This document shows, piece by piece, positions 53,469-57,148 of a DNA stretch of 57,148 nt (position 1 is its first letter; each line of letters starts with the position of its first letter). Position numbers and translations under genes: made by a program. Source of the stretch: Neolewinella litorea. Lineage in GTDB: Bacteria; Bacteroidota; Bacteroidia; Chitinophagales; Saprospiraceae. The notes under the pieces were generated by a model, which was given only the letters and a program-made list of their open reading frames with translations, did not search any database and was not told the DNA's origin. The DNA is taken from positions 1 to 57,148 of the forward strand of contig NZ_SRSF01000014.1 of the NCBI RefSeq assembly GCF_004803465.1, written 5' to 3'.

Positions 53469-53852
53469 GGGTACCACCGCGGGCTGCAGCGGAGCTCACC
53501 TATTGTTCTTCTCCCGTGCGCTGTGACCACCAGGTGGATGCAGTCGATGCACAACAGGTGCCGCACCTTCACCCCGCTGACCGTCCTGTACGTCTACTAC
53601 GTACGGTTTGACCTGTGCGATTGGGGGGGGTAGCGTAGGTATGCTGCTAGCCAATTCTGCTTAGTTTATATGGGGCTTGGTTGGTAGGATACTTTTCTGA
53701 GATCGAAGAGTCTGATGAAGGTTGTGGAGTAATTCCAAGCCTCACAGTCAGTCGCCTTAGGGGCGGCTGCTTTGGTGCGCCTTATTGGGCGGGGGGCAAG
53801 CACTGACGTATTGAGAGTATAATTAGCGTTATGTAATTACAACTTATGACAG
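53469..53852. other. 384-bp gene-free region at the entry to an AT-richer island
   Basis: No intact gene is seen. The first 130 bp hold a possible transposase remnant; from about 53640 base composition turns AT-rich and stays so to 56.3 kb. A small hairpin GTCGCC-TTAG-GGGCGGC lies near 53750. Confidence 0.55.
53474..53605 (-). pseudogene. Possible IS4/IS5-type transposase remnant
   Basis: The minus-strand frame reads TVSGVKVRHLLCIDCIHLVV followed by TAHGRR, reminiscent of the VKGRKRHLLVDTLGLVLAVVVTA strand of IS4/IS5-family DDE transposases. It is preceded by two in-frame stop codons and no flanking transposase sequence remains. The likeness is short and could be chance. Confidence 0.25.
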
Positions 53853-54332
53853 TTACAAAAACGATATAACTCCGTCACTGATATTTGCCACATATCTGAT
53901 TGTGTTCCTTTCGTAGAAATCGCCGAACCCAACAAAGAATCGCTTCTGCCATCCCTCAAATCGCTGCTTGTTGTCTGCGGTAATGTTTAAAAGATTGATG
54001 ATAACAAATTTTTCACCAGTTATGCTGACATAGCCTAGATACTGTCTACTGTAGCACTTGTATTTATCCTCTTCATTGTTACTTAGGTGGTTGTTCTCCG
54101 AGTTTATCAGCTCCCTTTTCTCCCTGAGAAGTAGTTCCGCCTCTTCAACATCTGCAGTTTGAACTGTAAACAGCTCTGAGCCAGGCGGCAACTGAATGGG
54201 AGACGTGTATTCTTTGCTAAAAATTACTGGCTCCCCCTTCCAGGAACACTCAATGCTGCTGGCTCTTGTTCTTTGTGAAGAACAAGACGCAAGAAGTACT
54301 ACTAAAAACAACGTTACAGCTACATTTTTCAT
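53853..54332 (-). CDS. Hypothetical lipoprotein, candidate immunity protein for the M91 toxin domain
   Basis: A 159-residue lipoprotein (lipobox LLASC), clearly AT-rich compared with the rest of the window. The mature part is unrecognised: charged helices (AEELLLREKRELI-like) and a C-terminal beta segment (FFVGFGDFYERNTIRYVANI). It starts 1 bp after the stop codon of the metallopeptidase toxin frame, the position where polymorphic-toxin immunity genes sit. A lipid anchor in the periplasm would suit neutralising an incoming peptidase, but this is inference from position only. Confidence 0.6.
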   Translation of the reverse strand: MKNVAVTLFLVVLLASCSSQRTRASSIECSWKGEPVIFSKEYTSPIQLPPGSELFTVQTADVEEAELLLREKRELINSENNHLSNNEEDKYKCYSRQYLGYVSITGEKFVIINLLNITADNKQRFEGWQKRFFVGFGDFYERNTIRYVANISDGVISFL

Positions 54333-54333
54333 A

Positions 54334-54804
54334 TTATTTCTTATAGATAAAAGGGATGTATATGCCTCTAATCATTACACCCTGATTAGCACTAGCTCGT
54401 GTTCCGGGTACTACTAATTGACCCACTCCTTCCCCTTTGTCAATTCCATAGTATGCCCTCAGCGGCACACCATTTTCAGCCCTTATTTGATTCTCAATAT
54501 GAGAAGCATACTTTTCCGCATTAGTAGATGTTCTACCGTCACTATATTTCACCCACGTACCAGCGTCAATAGACCCATCATCCCAGTCTAAAGCGTGGGC
54601 TAATTCGTGTGCTAATCCTAAATAAGATGGTCTTGATGTGCCACCTTTTTCGTTCAAACCACCCTCAGTGCTAGTTGGATCAAAACTGACTAATCTGCCA
54701 GTTGTAGAATTATATCCTTCTCTAACAACAAAAATGTCACTGTCTGACTGGAGCGTAGATATTAAGTTATCCCCAGCATCACCTCCTGTCCTGATTTTAT
54801 CCAA
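54334..54804 (-). CDS. M91-type zinc metallopeptidase toxin domain (C-terminal tip of a broken RHS protein)
   Basis: The 156-residue frame carries LGLAHELAHALDWDDG (HExxH zinc site) and the downstream EKYASHIENQIRAENGVPLRAYYG expected of M91 (NleD-like) effector peptidases. The only start is a TTG at 54804. The frame continues open upstream for 71 codons to 55017 (TPYAYAANNPVKYIDVNGDS), which is plainly the continuation of the RHS core that ends at a TAA at 55018-55020. It is therefore the toxin tip of that protein, separated by one nonsense codon. Whether it is expressed is unknown. Confidence 0.75.
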   Translation of the reverse strand: MDKIRTGGDAGDNLISTLQSDSDIFVVREGYNSTTGRLVSFDPTSTEGGLNEKGGTSRPSYLGLAHELAHALDWDDGSIDAGTWVKYSDGRTSTNAEKYASHIENQIRAENGVPLRAYYGIDKGEGVGQLVVPGTRASANQGVMIRGIYIPFIYKK

Positions 54805-55017
54805 CGCTGAAACAGTTTTTTTGAGAAAACCAGTAAGCTTAGTAGATCCGTCTTTTAACGTTTTGACTCCCGCGCCAGTGTAATCTGATCCATCGCGATT
54901 ATACAGTGACCCATTCTCGTAAAAGGCAACGTTACTTCCATCTACGCGAATAGCAATACTATCACCATTAACATCTATATACTTTACAGGATTGTTAGCA
55001 GCATAAGCATATGGGGT

Positions 55018-55527
55018 TTAAAAAGAGTACTTAGAGGCAAATCTATCTATGGATGTGAACCTAGCGATGGTGGGATCATAGTGCCGCGCCCCATAGTCAT
55101 ACAAGCCCAAGTCTGGATTGAGCTCCTTACTATTATAGCGGTAACGGTTTTCCCCATCTTCAGCGCCCTGCGACCACGCTCCGTCCATGGCCAGTCCGAA
55201 TGGGTAATAGTGGTTTTCCTGGACGATGTCGCTACTGTCCACCAAGCCATCATCACCCAAATCTCCAAACACAACCCGATTATTTCCCAGGTGATCGGTG
55301 AGGTAGTAATAGTAGGTGGCCAGTCGAGGCTCAGCGCAGGGAACGGTATTGACCAGCAGTTCCGCGCCCTTTGGTACGGTCCATCCAATGCCCAAAGTTA
55401 CCGTTTCCTGCCCCAGAAAGCGGTAGTTCCCGCCGGCAGTCAGACTGGTATCGGAACTCAGGTGCTCGGCGCGAAACGTTTCATCCATTCCCTGCAAGTT
55501 AGCGGTAGTTACGTGAAGCGTGGGCAC
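55018..55527 (-). pseudogene. Truncated RHS/YD-repeat core protein with 3-coathanger-like segment
   Basis: The frame (open from 55623 after a TAG; GTG start at 55527) holds a Cys-flanked 3-coathanger-like segment (GGNYRFLGQETVTLGIGWTVPKGAEL) and then the RHS-associated core: YYYYLTDHLGNNRVVFGD, ENHYYPFGLAMDG, RYRYNSKELNPDLGLYDYGARHYDPTIARFTSID. After KYSF a TAA replaces what is usually a Gln codon (KYSFQTPYAYAANNP), and the reading frame carries on into the M91 domain. The thousands of bases of YD repeats usually upstream are missing. It looks like a decaying 3' end of a polymorphic toxin gene. Confidence 0.8.
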
Positions 55528-55779
55528 GCACGGCGGAGCCAGGCTATCCAGGGGACGCGCGAAGCCATGGGCTGGTCTCCGATGCTCCGGCCGCAGGTTG
55601 GCTCGGTCGCTTTTCGCCCCGAACTAGGACCGCGGAAGGGGTAAGCGGGTAACCTTGAGCCCCTGCTGCAGTCAGGATCAACGCGACCGCAATGTCAGTC
55701 TCGGAGATCCCGCCCAATATTCGCGCCCCGTCCATCCCGCAGTTCTGCGGGACGTCGTGGCGCTATTCATAAGGCGCTA

Positions 55780-56244
55780 TTACTGGACTAGCACTTTCAA
55801 AGTCCTAGCATGGTTGTAAGTTTGATTTCGCCTTACACCATCTGGTTTTGGGGTGAAGATAATTTGCTCTCTTAATAGAAGATCAAGTTTATTATCTAAC
55901 AAGATTATTGGCTCTATAAGATAATCGTTCTCTCCTGCCTCCTCGACTACGAACTTGCTAAAACTCACCTTTACTACTCCATCAGGGTCACTCAACTCCG
56001 CTTTTGCGATATTTGTAAAAAGAATTTGTCCTCTGTAATCAACAGCAAATCTTACTAACACCTTACCTCCTAGTTGATAATTCTGATTGCCCTCAATCTG
56101 AATGATCGTATCCAGGGAGGACGTAATATCAAAAGGAAAAGTAGGTGATTTAGCTGGATGCGAATGAACGTTAATCGTTGACGATTTTTGTCCTTTACAT
56201 CCTATGCATAAAATTAGTAGTACAAAGAAAGCTAGAGCTCTCAT
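55780..56244 (-). CDS. Hypothetical lipoprotein in the AT-rich island
   Basis: A 154-residue lipoprotein (lipobox ILCIGC). The mature region YQLGGKVLVRFAVDYRGQILFTNI faintly recalls TonB C-terminal-like folds, but I would not assign it. AT-rich codon use matches the neighbouring island. It lies between the RHS wreck and the right-hand IS element; it could be an orphan immunity gene or unrelated cargo. Confidence 0.55.
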   Translation of the reverse strand: MRALAFFVLLILCIGCKGQKSSTINVHSHPAKSPTFPFDITSSLDTIIQIEGNQNYQLGGKVLVRFAVDYRGQILFTNIAKAELSDPDGVVKVSFSKFVVEEAGENDYLIEPIILLDNKLDLLLREQIIFTPKPDGVRRNQTYNHARTLKVLVQ

Positions 56245-56303
56245 CTCAAAATTTTATCGGTAAAAACTTCCGGATAGGTGGATTGGTAGCAGCATGTACC
56301 TTA

Positions 56304-56849
56304 GAGCGTGTCTAAAATTATGATTTCTTCTATGTGAGGCGAAAGATGGCTGCCGGCCGTGTTTTGTAAGTCGCCAAACTACACAAAACATGACCCAGCA
56401 GTACGCTCGGTTGACCGACAGCCAGTGGGACGAAGTTAAATCCTTTCTGCCCATCGGACGCAAACGTAAACACGACCTGCGCGACGTCTTTGAAGCCATC
56501 CTGTGGGTCACGCGCACCGGCTGCCAGTGGCGTAACCTGGACCGACAATTTCCGCCCTGGCAGGTAGTCCACTATTACTTCAGCAAGTGGTCGCGTGACC
56601 ATACTCTGGAAACGATGAACGACGCGCTCAACCGGCGGGAACGCGAACTCGTCTTTGCTCGACCGTCTTCCCCCAGTCTCTTACTAGTTGATGCTCAGAG
56701 CGTTCGACTTCTGCCACGGATCGGTCACCAACGGGGTATCGACGGTGGTAAATGGGTCAACGGGCGCAAGCGCAGTATCCTGTCCGATACGCTGGGACGG
56801 GTGTGGCGGGTCGAGGTACATGCGGCAAATGTGCATGATGGAGTAGCTG
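56304..56849 (+). mobile_element. IS5-family insertion sequence, 5' part, broken inside the transposase
   Basis: The terminus GAGCGTGTCTAAAATTATG at 56304 matches the left-hand copy at 277-298 in inverted orientation. The next 85 bp, including GTGTTTTGTAAGTCGCCAAACTA-like leader sequence, are nearly the same in both. Homology to IS5 transposases stops at about 56849, so the element is truncated by a deletion or by another insertion. Confidence 0.75.
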
Positions 56850-56869
56850 GTGGTTTGCCCCCTTATTAA
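56390..56869 (+). pseudogene. IS5-family transposase, truncated
   Basis: A 159-residue remnant. It contains the DUF4096-type N-terminal domain (TRTGCQWRNLDRQFPPWQVV) and the start of the DDE core (LLVDAQSVRLLPRIGHQRGIDGGKWVNGRKRSIL ... VHAANVHDGVAG), including the first catalytic Asp in VDAQS. After HDGVAG the expected continuation is absent and a stop follows six residues later. No other frame restores it, so this is loss, not a programmed frameshift. It is about 60% of the normal length. Confidence 0.8.
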
Positions 56870-56925
56870 TCGGACTTTCGTACAGTTCGGGTTGAATAAT
56901 CAAGTTTACCACTAATACCTTTGCA

Positions 56926-57148
56926 TCAGCGAAATGCAGCCGACGGCAAGGGTTTTACCGATAGCTGCGGTTGTGTATTGGTGACGGGCCCGTTCACCTT
57001 ATTTTCTACCCGCTCATCGGCTTCGAGCCGAGCAGCGGCTAAGCGAGATGCAGCCTCCTGCTTCAGGTTCCCCGATAGCAGGTAGCGTGGTTGTTTGAGC
57101 TTAAAGATATTGCGACCGCGCTTATCCCTGCTCCTTACGACCTGATTT
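56926..57148 (-). CDS. C-terminus of an unidentified protein (partial at window edge)
   Basis: A minus-strand frame enters from the right edge and runs 73 residues to a TGA at 56926-56928. It contains DKRGRNIFKLKQPRYLLSG followed by an Ala/Glu-rich helix (LKQEAASRLAAARLEADERV). I do not recognise a family. It abuts the broken IS, so it may be part of another mobile element or a gene cut by it. It is too short to judge coding potential firmly. Confidence 0.35.
   Translation of the reverse strand, partial: NQVVRSRDKRGRNIFKLKQPRYLLSGNLKQEAASRLAAARLEADERVENKVNGPVTNTQPQLSVKPLPSAAFR

Noticed and set aside
55081..55644. 187-codon plus-strand frame opposite the RHS core
   Set aside because: Antisense to clear RHS-core motifs, with no features of its own.
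55544..55735. 63-codon minus-strand frame upstream of the RHS remnant
   Set aside because: No recognisable domain and out of frame with the RHS core; probably eroded sequence.

Overview
The window is a 57 kb, GC-rich (roughly 60% by eye) stretch of a Bacteroidota chromosome, most likely a marine Saprospirales/Lewinellaceae-type bacterium. Pointers are two proteins ending in type IX secretion sorting domains, a gliding-motility lipoprotein GldD, many lipoproteins with Bacteroidota-style signal peptides, TAnnTTTG-like -7 promoter boxes, and a TonB-dependent receptor with an N-terminal carboxypeptidase-regulatory-like domain. No tRNA, rRNA or CRISPR array was found. Both ends lie in closely related IS5-family elements whose terminal repeats face inward, so the window may be a contig broken at repeats.

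Layout. 1-0.3 kb: IS5-family end. 0.5-31 kb: mostly housekeeping and accessory metabolism (PHP phosphatase, secreted M43 protease, a molybdopterin hydroxylase pair, M23 peptidase, Crp-type regulator, RlmD, PIG-L deacetylase with sugar isomerase, glutamate formimidoyltransferase, GH130 enzyme, aminotransferase, XerD, HAD phosphatase, GT2, SDR, MtaB, aconitase). Between 27.63 and 28.16 kb lies a striking tandem array of two alternating dyad-symmetric repeats with a period of about 107 bp. 32.4-45.9 kb: a nonribosomal peptide synthetase locus in two divergent arms. The minus arm encodes C-A-T-E, then C-T-TE, then a 4'-phosphopantetheinyl transferase; the plus arm encodes C*-A-T overlapped by a TonB-dependent receptor gene. 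46-53.5 kb: glycosyltransferase, ScfR-like XRE regulator, GldD, a MazF-type toxin with an unusual partner, and a cNMP-domain histidine kinase next to a receiver-flavoprotein fusion. 53.5-56.3 kb: an AT-richer island with the wreck of an RHS/YD-repeat polymorphic toxin (M91 metallopeptidase tip, in-frame nonsense codon), candidate immunity lipoproteins and transposase debris.

Working together. The NRPS proteins, phosphopantetheinyl transferase and outer-membrane receptor look like one small-peptide production and uptake unit. It has only two adenylation domains for three carrier domains, an Asn-like code in one of them, an epimerase, and a thioesterase whose nucleophile position reads Cys. The kinase and REC-flavoprotein probably form a redox-linked signalling pair. 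Tail-to-tail gene overlaps (53, 71, 4 and 4 bp) show tight packing. All functions are inferred from motifs read by eye; no database search was run.
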